Assembly: GCF_004117935.1 (NCBI RefSeq)
Contig: NZ_SDOY01000013.1
Coordinates: 1 to 64,000, forward strand
Origin: Streptomyces roseicoloratus
GTDB lineage: Bacteria; Actinomycetota; Actinomycetes; Streptomycetales; Streptomycetaceae
Direction: 5' to 3'
DNA: 64,000 nucleotides
Numbering within the stretch: position 1 is the first letter of the stretch; each line of letters opens with the position of its first letter. Shown piece after piece: positions 36,101 through 44,287 of this stretch. Below the pieces are notes generated by a model. The model saw only the letters and a list, made by a program, of their open reading frames with translations. It was not told the DNA's origin and ran no database searches. A program made the position numbers and the translations under genes.

Positions 36101-38209
36101 GGCCCGGTTGAGGCCGCCGAGGACGTCGGCGACGCGCTCCAGCACGGAGGTGCGTACGGTGGCGTCGGCGACGTCCAGTCCGGCGACGACCTCGCTGAGG
36201 GTGCGCAGTCCGAGGGCGTGCTCGTCGAGCCGGTCGGCGAGCTCCCGGGTCGCGGCGACGCTGTCCGCCTCGGCCGCGGCGGCGGTGAGCCGTTCGACCT
36301 CGGCCTCCTGTGCGGTGAAGGCGTCCTCGCGCCGGAGGAAGGCGACGGCCCGCTGGGCGGCGGCCGCGATCTCCTCCTCGGCCTGCCGGGCGAGGGCGTC
36401 GACGGCGTCGGTGTCCGCGTGGCGCAGCTCCTTCACGGTGAGGAGCCGGCCCTGGGCGCGTCGCAGTCCGGTGAGCCGGGAGATCCAGTCGCCCGCGGAG
36501 GCCGGGGACTCCCCGCGGACCTGGCGGACGAGCCGGGTGAGGTCCCGCTCGGCGTCCGCGAGGGCGCCGGCGGCGCGCGCGGCGAGTTCGGCGACGGTCT
36601 CGAACTCGGCGAGCACCTGCCCGGCGGTCGTCCGCAGGCCGGCGAGCGGCCCGGCGAGGTCGCCGGCTTCCGGGTCGTCGAGCCAGTGGTGGGTGTCGGC
36701 GGCGCGGTCGCAAGCGGCGAGCAGCGCCTCGTACACCTCGCCGGTCGGGGTGGTCTCGCCGGCCTGGCGGGCGATCGCGAGGCAGTCGGAGATGCCCCTG
36801 ACCAGGTCGGCGTTGCCGATGCGGGCGAGCGGCCCGGTGCCGGCCGGCAGGACGTGGGTGTCGGCGGCGAAGGGCGTGCGCCAGATCTGCACGGGGTGGA
36901 CGCGGCCGGTTTCCTCGCCGGTCCCGCGCAGGACGGCCATGGTGCCGTCGTCGAGCAGGGCGTGCCCGCGGCCGGTGACGGGTCGGGCGATCTCCTCGCG
37001 GACCCGGTTGTACGGCAGCAGGAGCGTCCGTCCGTCGTCCGGGTCCCGGAAGGCGTAGAGGACGTCCTCGCCGTGCGGCGACGCGACGGAACCCGCGTAC
37101 GCGAGTCCTGCCGTGTCGGTGTCGAAGGTCTTCACGGTGCCGTCGGCGAGGCAGTAGCCGCCGGGGAAGACGACGCCCCGGTCCTCCGGGAGCCGCAGGC
37201 AGGCCTGGCCGAGGCCGTCGAGCCGGACGACGGCGCCGGTGAGGGAGTTGAAGACCAGGTGCCGTGCGGTCCGCTCGCGGTACGGGAGGACCCGGACCAG
37301 GACGAGCGGGCCGACGACGGCGTGGGCGATCTCGGCGTCGGCGAGGGACTGCAGCGGCTCGTCGACCGGCTCGGCGTACACGCCCTCGCCGGTCTCCGTG
37401 TCGTTCTCCGTCTTGACGGTGAGCGTGCCGCCGACGGTGGAGACGTACAGCCGTCCGGCGAGCGAGACGTGCGGGTGCCGGCCGGGCACGTGGGCGTCGC
37501 GGCCGGCGCTCGTCCAGTCGACGTCCTGGCCGTGCGGCGGGACGAGGTCGCGTTCGCCCCGGGCGTCCAGGAAGCGGCAGGCCCCCGACGGGTCGACCGC
37601 CCAGCGCAGCACTCGCAGGTCCTCGGCCTTCTCGCCGGTGCGGAACACGGCGAGCAGGCGGCCCTGGGGCCGGTGGAGCCGGACGAGGCGCGCGTCGCGG
37701 AAGTAGCGGTGCAGCGCGGTGAACTCGTGGACGAACGCCGGGTCGTCGAGGAGCCCGGGCACGGCGTCCGCGGGCCGGGCGGTGAACTCCCGGTCGTACA
37801 GGGCGAGGACGTCGCCGACGGAGGGTTCCGTCCCGGGGGCGGCGGGCGGCCGGGTGCGGCCGACGAGCAGCAGGCCGCCGACGGAGACGACGTCGGTCAG
37901 GACGCAGGGGTCCTCGGTGCGCGCGTGACCGGTGCCGACGAGTTCCAGCTCCCCGGAGCCGAACTCCCGGGCGCGGGCCTCGTTCAGGGCCTGGGCCCGC
38001 GCGGCGAGTTCGGCGGCCTGGGCGGTGAGGCGGTCGCGCAGGACGGTGTAGGTGTCGTCGGCGGCGCCGGGCGCGCCGGTGCCCGGGTTCGCGGTGTCCG
38101 GTGTGGTCCCGCCGTCCGGTGTTCCCTGGGCGGTCCGTGCGCTCCCTGCGTTCCCGGCGCCCGGTGTCGCCTGGCTCCTCGGTGCGCTTCGCGTGTGCTG
38201 CGTGTTCAT
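33194..38209 (-). CDS. Giant AAA-family ATPase (annotated elsewhere as DNA repair ATPase)
   Basis: A 1,671-residue protein. After a disordered Gly/Ala/Thr N-terminus (1-50) and a short coiled coil (about 53-80), residues 100-480 read as a beta-rich repeat region. Long helical coiled-coil stretches fill about 520-850, and a mixed region leads to the ATPase. Walker A is SPPGYGKTT near 1288, Walker B LLYLDDIQH near 1351, and a sensor motif CMAGNPYTESG near 1385, which is MoxR/dynein-like AAA architecture. Homologues are labelled DNA repair ATPase, but I see no nuclease or repair motif. It lies 88 bases behind the SPFH gene in one operon, so a membrane-associated remodelling role is more plausible. 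Confidence 0.85.
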   Translation of the reverse strand: MNTQHTRSAPRSQATPGAGNAGSARTAQGTPDGGTTPDTANPGTGAPGAADDTYTVLRDRLTAQAAELAARAQALNEARAREFGSGELELVGTGHARTEDPCVLTDVVSVGGLLLVGRTRPPAAPGTEPSVGDVLALYDREFTARPADAVPGLLDDPAFVHEFTALHRYFRDARLVRLHRPQGRLLAVFRTGEKAEDLRVLRWAVDPSGACRFLDARGERDLVPPHGQDVDWTSAGRDAHVPGRHPHVSLAGRLYVSTVGGTLTVKTENDTETGEGVYAEPVDEPLQSLADAEIAHAVVGPLVLVRVLPYRERTARHLVFNSLTGAVVRLDGLGQACLRLPEDRGVVFPGGYCLADGTVKTFDTDTAGLAYAGSVASPHGEDVLYAFRDPDDGRTLLLPYNRVREEIARPVTGRGHALLDDGTMAVLRGTGEETGRVHPVQIWRTPFAADTHVLPAGTGPLARIGNADLVRGISDCLAIARQAGETTPTGEVYEALLAACDRAADTHHWLDDPEAGDLAGPLAGLRTTAGQVLAEFETVAELAARAAGALADAERDLTRLVRQVRGESPASAGDWISRLTGLRRAQGRLLTVKELRHADTDAVDALARQAEEEIAAAAQRAVAFLRREDAFTAQEAEVERLTAAAAEADSVAATRELADRLDEHALGLRTLSEVVAGLDVADATVRTSVLERVADVLGGLNRARAGLTARRAALLDREGRAAFTAEFALLSEAVTGALATAATPEECDTQLGRLLLQLENLESRFAEHDGFLGELTDKRTEIHDAFTARRQTLTDARARRAERLAESAGRVLASVSRRAAALADADDVHTYFASDPMVGKIRRTVDELRSLGDQVRAEELEGRLAAARQEAGRALRDRTELYADGGDTIRLGRHRFAVQHQSPELTLVPHGDTLAFALTGTDYRRPVTDPAFATTRAYWTRTLPSESPEVYRAEYLAARLLAEHGADTLAAADLPALVRQAAEAAYDEGYERGVHDHDAAAILAALLRLREAAGPLRHPAAARADAQVFWAHTATDETRAAWTRRAVSLTRARDLFGAAPALDALCRELAGEIGDLPAAAYLVEELATGPAGFAVSAEARTLLDKFRRTVGTGAYDDDLAALADVAARRQLVEGWLHAYAASSGEQPDPGVLAEAVAVELCPGLDRYDADGPATATVTGLLGAHPRLRNGSLTLRIDEFLLRTGEFAAHEVPAFRAYQRRRTELVAAERTRLRLDEYRPRVMSSFVRNRLVDEVYLPLVGDNLARQLGAAGDTKRADSHGLLLLLSPPGYGKTTLVEYVAARLGLLLVKVDGPALGQATTSLDPAEAPDAPARRELEKIAFALEAAGNVLLYLDDIQHCSAEFLQKFVPLCDATRTLAGHDLRGKRFAVCMAGNPYTESGERFRIPDMLANRADVWNLGDVLTGKEDAFAFSFVENALTSHPDLAPLAGRDRGDLEVLTRLAAADPTASRDRLTHPYTPAELDRILVVLRHLLTARATVLAVNETYIASAAQPDEARTEPPFRLQGSYRNMNRIVARISPAMNDAELAAVIDDHYRAEAQTLTGDAEANLLRLAALRGTLTAEQAHRWTAITTAYTRARTLGAGGDDPASRAVAALALLADRVAAVESAIVRATDPRRLLAGPWPSGRHAAHAPDAAGAGNHRDRSGGTGA

Positions 38210-38297
38210 GGCGTCGTGCCTCTCCCCGATGCCCCCGTGGAGGGCCGGTGCCGGGACCCCCGTACCCGGCTCCGGCCCTCCTGGCTCCTGTCGTCCG

Positions 38298-40322
38298 TCA
38301 GCTCGTGGCCGTGCCGTTCAGTGCCCCCGCGGCGGGCTCCGGCGCGGTCTGCGCCGGGAGTGCCGCCGGGTCGAGGACACCGGACTTCATCAGCTTCGCG
38401 AGCAGTGCGGACACGCTGAGGTTCTGGACGTCGGCGGTGGACAGGGAGCCGAGCACCTTGGTGAGGTCCTCGGTGAAGGCGCTCTCGCCGTTCAGCCACG
38501 GGCCCGCCAGCGCCCGCGCGGTCTGCGAGTGCTCCACGAAGCCGTCGACGGACTTGCCCAGCGAGACGGACTTCACCAGGCGGTCCAGGAACACGGACTC
38601 CCCGCCGACGATGTTGATGTCCGCGTTCTCCAGACCGGTGGCGAGGACGGTGGCCTGCGCCTCGGCGACCTGGCGCTGGACGTCGAGGCCGGCGAGCCGG
38701 ATGTCCTTCTCGGCCTCCAGGCGCAGGCGGTACTCCTCGTGGGTGCGGGAGGCCTCGTCGAGCGCGGCCATGGCGGCGGCCTTCTCGGTGAGTCCTTCGG
38801 CCTCGGCCTTCAGCTTCTCGCCGATCGCCGCGGCCTCGGCGAGCGCCTTGGCCCGCAGTCCCTCCGCCTCGGCCCGCAGCCGGGCCTCGGTGGCCTCGGC
38901 CTCGGCGCGGCCGGTCTTCTCGATGGCCGCGGCCTCCTGCTCCCGGACGTGGGCGGCGGCCAGGCCCTCGGCTGCCGCTTCGGCCTGCAGGCCCTCGGCG
39001 AGGCGCATCTTGGCGCGGGCGTCGAGGTCGGCGGCCTTGTTGCGGGCCTCGGCGAGCGTGAGTTCCTCGGCGGCCCGGTGCACGGCGGCCTGCTCGGCGG
39101 CCTCGGCGGCCTTGATGTCCTTGACGAGCTTCTCCTGGGCCTCGGCCTCGGCGGCGATGACGACGGCCTGGCGCTCGCGCTCGGCCTCCTCGACGGTGCG
39201 CAGCCGCTTGATCGACTCCTCCTGCTCGGCGACCGTGCGGTCCACCGCCACGCGCTCGCGGATGACCTCGGCGATCTCTCGGCGCTCGGCCTCGACCTCC
39301 TTGTCGGCCGCGATCCGGGTCAGCTCCGTCTCCCGGTCGCGGGCGATGACCTCCAGGAGCCGGTCCTTCTCGATCCGCTCGTTCTCGACGGCGATGACCC
39401 GCTCGCGGTTCTTCTGCGCGACCGCGACCTCCCGGGCCTGGTTCTCGCGCTGGATGCCGAGCTGCTCCTCGGTGCGCAGGAAGGCGCTCTGCGCCCGCAG
39501 CCGCTCCTCCTCCACGACCTTCGCGGTCTCCGCCTCCTCGCGGGCCCGTACGGTCTCGATCTCCCGCTTCTGCTTGATCTCGGCGTCCGCCTGGCGGCGC
39601 TCCAGCTCCAGGATGGCCTCGCGGGCGTCGACGTTCTGGCGGGTGATCTCCTTCTGCTCGTGCTGCCGCAGCTCGTTGGTGCGGACGTTCTCCGCGGCGG
39701 TGAGTTCGGTGATCTTGCGGATGCCCTGGGCGTCGAGGATGTTGCCGGCGTCGAGCTGCTTCAGCGGGGTCTGCTCCAGGTAGTCGATGGCGGCGTCCTC
39801 CAGGCTGTAGCCGTTGAGGTCGATGCCGATCAACTCGATGATCCGGAAGCGGAGTTCCTCGCGCTTGGTGTACAGGTCGGTGAAGTCCATCTGCTTGCCG
39901 ACCGACTTGAGCGCCTCGGAGAACTTCGCGTTGAACAGCTCCTGCAGCGTGGCCTTGTCGCTCGCCCGGGCCGTGCCGATGGCCTGGGCGACCTTGATGA
40001 CGTCCTCCACCGTCTTGTTGACGCGGACGAAGAACGAGATGCGGATGTCGGCGCGGATGTTGTCCCGGCAGATCAGCCCGTCCCGGCCGGTCCGCGAGAT
40101 CTCGATGGTCTTCACCGAGATGTCCATGATCTCGGCCTTGTGCAGCACGGGCAGGACGACCTGTCCGGTGAACGTCACGTCGACCTTGCGCATCTTGGAG
40201 ACGATCAGCGCCTTGCCCTGCTCCACCTTCCGGAAGAGCCGGCTGACCGCGAACACGACAACCACGGCAAAGAGGAGGACCACGGCGACGAGTACGCCGA
40301 TGCCCACGGTGATGGCATCCAT
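38298..40322 (-). CDS. SPFH/band 7 flotillin-like protein (YqiK type)
   Basis: A 674-residue protein. It has one N-terminal transmembrane helix (about 5-28), an SPFH domain (about 30-210, with MRKVDVTFTGQVVLPVLHKAEIMDISVKTIEI), and a very long Glu/Ala/Arg-rich coiled coil (about 220-560) with many A-E-A repeats. A C-terminal flotillin region (NADINIVGGESVFLDRLVKSVSLGKSVDGF) follows. Flotillins oligomerise into membrane cages or lipid domains. The ATG at 40322 lacks a strong ribosome site. It is co-transcribed with the giant AAA ATPase downstream and divergent from a NfeD-like gene and second SPFH gene. Twin palindromes lie between. Confidence 0.93.
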   Translation of the reverse strand: MDAITVGIGVLVAVVLLFAVVVVFAVSRLFRKVEQGKALIVSKMRKVDVTFTGQVVLPVLHKAEIMDISVKTIEISRTGRDGLICRDNIRADIRISFFVRVNKTVEDVIKVAQAIGTARASDKATLQELFNAKFSEALKSVGKQMDFTDLYTKREELRFRIIELIGIDLNGYSLEDAAIDYLEQTPLKQLDAGNILDAQGIRKITELTAAENVRTNELRQHEQKEITRQNVDAREAILELERRQADAEIKQKREIETVRAREEAETAKVVEEERLRAQSAFLRTEEQLGIQRENQAREVAVAQKNRERVIAVENERIEKDRLLEVIARDRETELTRIAADKEVEAERREIAEVIRERVAVDRTVAEQEESIKRLRTVEEAERERQAVVIAAEAEAQEKLVKDIKAAEAAEQAAVHRAAEELTLAEARNKAADLDARAKMRLAEGLQAEAAAEGLAAAHVREQEAAAIEKTGRAEAEATEARLRAEAEGLRAKALAEAAAIGEKLKAEAEGLTEKAAAMAALDEASRTHEEYRLRLEAEKDIRLAGLDVQRQVAEAQATVLATGLENADINIVGGESVFLDRLVKSVSLGKSVDGFVEHSQTARALAGPWLNGESAFTEDLTKVLGSLSTADVQNLSVSALLAKLMKSGVLDPAALPAQTAPEPAAGALNGTATS

Positions 40323-40502
40323 ATGAGAACCCCGTGTCGTTGGATGAAGGAGGAGGCCGCGGCCGGCCGGACCGCGGGACGCGTGGCGCGCGGGCCGGGC
40401 ACGACGCCGCGACGAGGGCGGCCGGCAGCCCGGAACCGGCAACCGCGTCGAGCAGGGCGTGCCGCTGCCGGAGTCATCCTGACGCTTCGAAACCTCCCGG
40501 CG

Positions 40503-40523
40503 CATTGCCGGTCTCCGGCAATG
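40503..40523. promoter_or_regulatory. Palindromic operator, copy 1
   Basis: CATTGCCGG and CCGGCAATG are perfect 9-bp arms around TCT. The 15-base core TGCCGGTCTCCGGCA recurs exactly in copy 2, so this is a specific binding site rather than a chance hairpin. Being repeated upstream of a divergent pair, it probably binds one regulator controlling both flotillin operons. Confidence 0.75.
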
Positions 40524-40612
40524 TTTATGCCTTCTTGATGCCGAGGACGCGACGGACGCTGCGGGGTCCGGGCGAAGAACCCGTACGAGGACGGCATGAA
40601 GAACGCGTAAAG

Positions 40613-40631
40613 ACTGCCGGTCTCCGGCAGT
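40613..40631. promoter_or_regulatory. Palindromic operator, copy 2
   Basis: ACTGCCGG and CCGGCAGT are perfect 8-bp arms around the same TCT centre as copy 1, with an identical 15-base core. Its centre is 109 bases from that of copy 1 and it lies about 70 bases before the NfeD-like start. Confidence 0.75.
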
Positions 40632-40702
40632 GACCAACGGGGTGAGCGCGTGCCACCATCGGTTCGGCGGCAGAGGTCGGCGCACGGGACGGGGTGAGGC
40701 GT

Positions 40703-41209
40703 ATGAGCTGGTTTCTCGGTCTCGGCATCACGGGACTCGTGCTGCTCGTCCTGGCCCTCGTGTTCGACGGCTTGTGGGACGGGGTTCTCGACGGCGTCGC
40801 CGGAGGCCTGGACGGGTTCCTGTCGCTCCCGGTGATCGCCGGGTTCGTGTCGGCCCTCGGGTTCACGGGGGCGATCGTGCTCGGGACCACCGGTACGGGG
40901 GCGGGGGTCGCCACCGGTGCGGGCGCGCTCGCGGGCGTCGTCGCGGCCTGGCTGACCTGGCGGTTCAGCCGGACGCTGATGCGCGACGGGGGCTCGCCCG
41001 CACCGCGTGGCGAGGACCTGACCGGCACCAGCGGCTCGGTGGTCACGACCATCCCGGCGGGCGGTTACGGCGAGGTGCTGCTGTACCTCGCGGGTCAGCC
41101 GGTGAAGTACGCGGCGAAGGCCGAGTCCCCGGTCGCGCGCGGCACCGAGGTGTGGGTCGAGGCCGTGCTCTCGCCGACGTCCGTCGCCGTCCGCCCGGTG
41201 GACCGCTGA
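40703..41209 (+). CDS. NfeD/YqiJ-like membrane protein with OB-fold
   Basis: A 168-residue protein. Two to three hydrophobic helices (about 4-24, 45-65, 70-88) precede a small beta-barrel-like domain with GEDLTGTSGSVVTTIPAGGYGEVLLYLAGQPVKYAAKAESPVARGTEVWVEAVLSPTSVAVRPV, an NfeD-type OB fold. NfeD-like proteins such as YqiJ/YuaF are encoded beside flotillins and anchor or organise their membrane domains. It is followed after 135 bases by a second SPFH gene. A GTG at 40694 is an alternative start; GGTGAGG precedes the chosen ATG closely. Confidence 0.8.
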   Translation: MSWFLGLGITGLVLLVLALVFDGLWDGVLDGVAGGLDGFLSLPVIAGFVSALGFTGAIVLGTTGTGAGVATGAGALAGVVAAWLTWRFSRTLMRDGGSPAPRGEDLTGTSGSVVTTIPAGGYGEVLLYLAGQPVKYAAKAESPVARGTEVWVEAVLSPTSVAVRPVDR

Positions 41210-41344
41210 CGCCGCGTCACCCCCGTACCAGCCGCTTCACCACCGCCACCACCGCCGCGACGTCCGCGGGGCCCGGCCGCCTCGCCGGGCTCCGGTCCCG
41301 CCGTCCGTTCCCGCTGTTCCGTTCCGATCGAAGGGGGTTCCCTC

Positions 41345-42793
41345 ATGAGCCCTGTGCTCCTCTCCGTGCTGGGCATCGTCGTCCTCGTCGTCCTGCTCGG
41401 TCTCGTCGTCATCACCCGCTACAAGGTCGCGGGGCCGAGCGAGGCGTTCATCATCACCGGCCGGCGGGGCAAGCGGACCACGGATCCGGAGACCGGCCGC
41501 GTCTTCACCGACAACAGCGGGCAGAAGGTCGTGGTCGGCGGCGGTGTCTTCGTCGTGCCGTTCGTGCAGCAGAAGTTCAGTCTCGACCTGTCCAGCCGGC
41601 ACATCCCGGTCGCCGTGCGCGGCGCCGTCACCCTGCGCGGCGTGAAGGCGAACCTGGAGGGCGTCGCGATCGTCAAGGTCGGCGGCACCGAGGACTCGAT
41701 CCGCGCCGCCGCGCAGCGGTTCCTGATGCAGCAGAACGGCATCGTCGGTTTCACCCAGGAAGTGCTGTCCGGCGCGCTGCGCTCGATCGTCGGCCGGATG
41801 TCGGTGGAGGACATCATCCGTGACCGGGCCGCTTTCGCCGGTCAGGTCGCCGAGGAGGCCGAGGCGAGCCTCTCCGGTCAGGGCCTCGTGCTCGACGCCT
41901 TCCAGATCCAGGACATCACCACCGAGGGTTCCTACCTGGAGGACCTCGGCCGTCCGGAGGCCGCCCGCGCCAAGCAGGAGGCCGACATCGCCGAGGCGGT
42001 GGCCCGGCGGGCCGCCGAGCAGGCCCGGCTGAAGGCCGAGGAGGAGATCGCCATCGCGCAGCGGACCCTCTACCTGAAGCAGGCCGAGATCAAGGCGCAG
42101 ACCGACGAGGCCGCCGCCCAGGCCAACGCCGCGGGCCCGCTCGCCGAGGCCGCCCGTCAGCAGGACATCCTCTCCGAGCAGGAGAAGGTGGCCGCCCGTC
42201 AGGCCGCCCTGACCGACCGCCAGCTCGACACCGAGGTCCGCAAGCCCGCCGACGCCGCCCGCTACCAGGCCGAGCAGGAGGCCGAGGCCCGGCGCATCGC
42301 CCTGGTGAAGGAGGCCGAGGCCGCCGCCGAGCGGGCCCGGCTGACCGGTGAGGGCGAGAAGGCCCAGCGCGCCGCGCTCGCCGAGGCCGTGCGCATCGAG
42401 GGCGAGGCCGAGGCGGCCGCCATCGGTGCCAAGGGCGCGGCGGAGGCCGAGGCCATGCGGAAGAAGGCCGACGCCTTCGCGCAGTACGGCGACGCCGCCG
42501 TACTCCAGATGCTCGTCGAGGTCCTGCCGCAGGTCGTCGCCAAGGCCGCCGAGCCGCTGGCCGCCGTCGACAAGATGACCGTCATCTCCACCGACGGTGC
42601 GAGCCGGCTGACCCGGAGCGTCACCGACAACGTCGCCCAGGGCATGGAGCTCCTCTCCGCCACCACCGGAGTCGACCTGGCCGCGCTCCTGCAGGGCATC
42701 ACCGAGAAGAAGGCCGAGATCCCGCAGGGCACGGAGACGTCGCCGGCTCAGTCGTCGCCGGCATCGGGCGTGCCGGTCGAGATCACCGACTGA
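41345..42793 (+). CDS. SPFH/flotillin family protein
   Basis: A 482-residue flotillin. It has an N-terminal transmembrane helix (about 4-24), an SPFH domain (about 25-190, with YKVAGPSEAFIITGRRG, VPFVQQKFSLDLSSRHI and RSIVGRMSVEDIIRDR), a coiled coil of Glu/Ala repeats (about 200-390), and a C-terminal oligomerisation part (FAQYGDAAVLQMLVEVLPQVVAKAAEPLAAVDKMTVIS). It forms large membrane-bound assemblies in its family. GAAGGGGG lies about eight bases before the ATG. With the NfeD-like gene it forms the rightward half of a divergent locus whose leftward half encodes another flotillin and an AAA ATPase. The tail after 455 is Ser/Pro-rich. Confidence 0.95.
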   Translation: MSPVLLSVLGIVVLVVLLGLVVITRYKVAGPSEAFIITGRRGKRTTDPETGRVFTDNSGQKVVVGGGVFVVPFVQQKFSLDLSSRHIPVAVRGAVTLRGVKANLEGVAIVKVGGTEDSIRAAAQRFLMQQNGIVGFTQEVLSGALRSIVGRMSVEDIIRDRAAFAGQVAEEAEASLSGQGLVLDAFQIQDITTEGSYLEDLGRPEAARAKQEADIAEAVARRAAEQARLKAEEEIAIAQRTLYLKQAEIKAQTDEAAAQANAAGPLAEAARQQDILSEQEKVAARQAALTDRQLDTEVRKPADAARYQAEQEAEARRIALVKEAEAAAERARLTGEGEKAQRAALAEAVRIEGEAEAAAIGAKGAAEAEAMRKKADAFAQYGDAAVLQMLVEVLPQVVAKAAEPLAAVDKMTVISTDGASRLTRSVTDNVAQGMELLSATTGVDLAALLQGITEKKAEIPQGTETSPAQSSPASGVPVEITD

Positions 42794-42813
42794 TCCGCCG
42801 GCCTCGCCATGGT

Positions 42814-42847
42814 GGCGACGACGGGCGCGCGGGCGTCCGTCGTCGCC
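42814..42847. terminator. Terminator-like hairpin after the flotillin gene
   Basis: GGCGACGACGG (42814-42824) pairs with CCGTCGTCGCC (42837-42847) in an 11-bp perfect stem with a 12-base loop. It lies between the convergent flotillin and hypothetical genes. Confidence 0.65.
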
Positions 42848-42892
42848 GTCGCGCGTGCGCCGGAACCCTCCCGGAGCACCGCCTGACGGCGG

Positions 42893-43411
42893 TCACGCGG
42901 GCTGGGTGGCCTGGAGACGGTCCCGGAGCGCGTCGCCGTGGAGATCGGCTATCGGCGCCAGGACGTCGGGGTGGCGCAGGAGGGCGGCCGACCGCTGGTC
43001 CTCCTGCGTCGGGTCCGTCAGCCGGCGGAAGGCCACGGGTGCGGTGCCGCCCTGTGTCTCCGCGACCGCCTCGGCGGCGCGCGAGGCGAGGGCCGGGGAG
43101 CCGAGGAGGCAGGCGGCCCAGCTGGTCACGACCTCGTCGACCCAGGAGCGCCACGCCTCGGCGTGCTCGGGAGCGGCGGCGTCCGCGCCGGTGATCCAGT
43201 CGAGCCGGGACGCGCCTCCCGGTCCCGAGACCGCCACGAGTTCGGCGTCCAGCTCCGTGGGGTAGCGCAGCAGCGCCGCCACCGTCACCGCCTGGCGGGC
43301 CTGGGCCTCCGCGAGACCGCGCTGCAGCGCGCCGCGGGCCGGCGGGTAGGCCTGGACGAGCCACTGCGTCGTCGCCGCCACGATGGGCGAGAGGAAGTCG
43401 TCTGCGGGCAC
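42893..43411 (-). CDS. Hypothetical protein, helical
   Basis: A protein of about 172 residues that I do not recognise. It is Ala/Leu/Asp-rich and probably all-helical and cytosolic (VAATTQWLVQAYPPARGALQRGLAEAQARQAVTVAALLRYPTELDAELVAVSGP, then WRSWVDEVVTSWAACLLGSPALASRAAEAVAETQGG). It has no obvious catalytic motif or signal. Coding support is its codon bias and an uninterrupted frame with reasonable composition. GTG 43411 has GGATGG upstream; a GTG at 43453 would add 14 residues. It faces the flotillin gene and is divergent from the hemerythrin gene, with no clear link to either. Confidence 0.55.
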   Translation of the reverse strand: MPADDFLSPIVAATTQWLVQAYPPARGALQRGLAEAQARQAVTVAALLRYPTELDAELVAVSGPGGASRLDWITGADAAAPEHAEAWRSWVDEVVTSWAACLLGSPALASRAAEAVAETQGGTAPVAFRRLTDPTQEDQRSAALLRHPDVLAPIADLHGDALRDRLQATQPA

Positions 43412-43598
43412 GGCTGACCATCCGTACGGAGAAGGGCCGGAAAACCCCAGCACGATAACCGGGATCGCGCACGCCGGAAATGACGCAGGTCACTCCATAC
43501 GGAACAGCGACACGCTCACTCCCCGGGAATTGCCGCTTTTTCTCTTCCTCTCACGATTCATTGGACGTCCACACCGGAGAAGCGAAAAGGAGAGGCAC

Positions 43599-44159
43599 AT
43601 GGGACACGGTGGCGACGTCATCGCCGAGCTCACCGCCGACCACGAGGAGGTGGAGCAGCTGTTCGCCAAGATCCAGGGGCTTCCGCCCGGGGATCCGCGC
43701 AGGAAGACCCTCGCCGACCAGGTCACCATGGAGCTGGTGCGGCATTCGGTCGCGGAGGAGTCGTACCTCTACCCGGCGGTCCGGGAACACGTTCCCCAGG
43801 GCGACGGGCTGGCCGACCAGGAACTGGAGGAGCACGCCGCGGCGGAACGGACGATGAAGGATCTGGAGGGCTGCGGCGCCGACGATCCGCGATTCGACGA
43901 GCTGATGATGCGGCTCATGTCGGAAATCCGTTCCCATGTCGCCGAGGAGGAGAACGATCTTTTCCCACGGCTGCGCCAGGCATGTCCCGCCGACATGCTC
44001 GACGAACTCGGCGACAAGGTGCGCAGGGCGAAAAAAATGGCTCCGACGCGCCCCCACCCGTCCGCTCCCGACACGCCGCCGGCGAACAAGATCCTCGCCC
44101 CCGGCATGGGCATGGTGGACCGGCTGCGGGACGCGATGACGGGGCGCGGCAAGGACTGA
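43599..44159 (+). CDS. Hemerythrin-domain protein
   Basis: A 186-residue protein whose first 130 residues form a hemerythrin/HHE four-helix bundle. The metal-ligand segments are TADHEEVEQLF, RHSVAEESYLYP, ELEEHAAAERTM and RSHVAEEENDLFPRL, giving the H...HxxxE...H...HxxxE pattern of a di-iron site that binds O2 or reacts with oxidants. The C-terminal 50 residues are Pro/Lys-rich and end GMGMVDRLRDAMTGRGKD. AAAAGGAGAGG precedes the ATG. It stands alone, with an AT-richer promoter region upstream (43454-43598). Its role in oxygen or redox-stress sensing is inferred from the family. Confidence 0.92.
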   Translation: MGHGGDVIAELTADHEEVEQLFAKIQGLPPGDPRRKTLADQVTMELVRHSVAEESYLYPAVREHVPQGDGLADQELEEHAAAERTMKDLEGCGADDPRFDELMMRLMSEIRSHVAEEENDLFPRLRQACPADMLDELGDKVRRAKKMAPTRPHPSAPDTPPANKILAPGMGMVDRLRDAMTGRGKD

Positions 44160-44202
44160 AACGTCGCCACGTTCCACGCCCCGGTCTCGCGGACCCCGGG
44201 GC

Positions 44203-44234
44203 GGGCTGTCGTCGCCCTGCGGCGGCGACAGCCC
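44203..44234. terminator. Terminator-like hairpin between hemerythrin and UbiA genes
   Basis: A 14-bp stem with one mismatch, GGGCTGTCGTCGCC (44203-44216) and GGCGGCGACAGCCC (44221-44234), and a CTGC loop lies between convergent genes. Confidence 0.75.
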
Positions 44235-44287
44235 CTGCGCGCGGGCCCTCCACGCGCCGCCGGTCGAGGTGTCCCGCACGCAGGCGT

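Larger units (their letters stand above)
40323..40702. promoter_or_regulatory. Divergent promoter region of the flotillin locus
   Basis: This 380-base region holds no gene. Its main feature is the pair of related palindromes at 40503-40523 and 40613-40631, one on each side of an AT-richer stretch (ATGTTTATGCC near 40521) that may contain the promoters. The part next to the flotillin start is GC-rich without visible structure. Confidence 0.6.

Noticed and set aside
33113..38419. Very long plus-strand open frame (about 1,770 codons) opposite the AAA ATPase gene
   Set aside because: It is a shadow of the minus-strand gene caused by GC-rich third positions. Its product is low-complexity Gly/Arg/Val/Glu without motifs, while the other strand has Walker A/B and good flanking gene structure.
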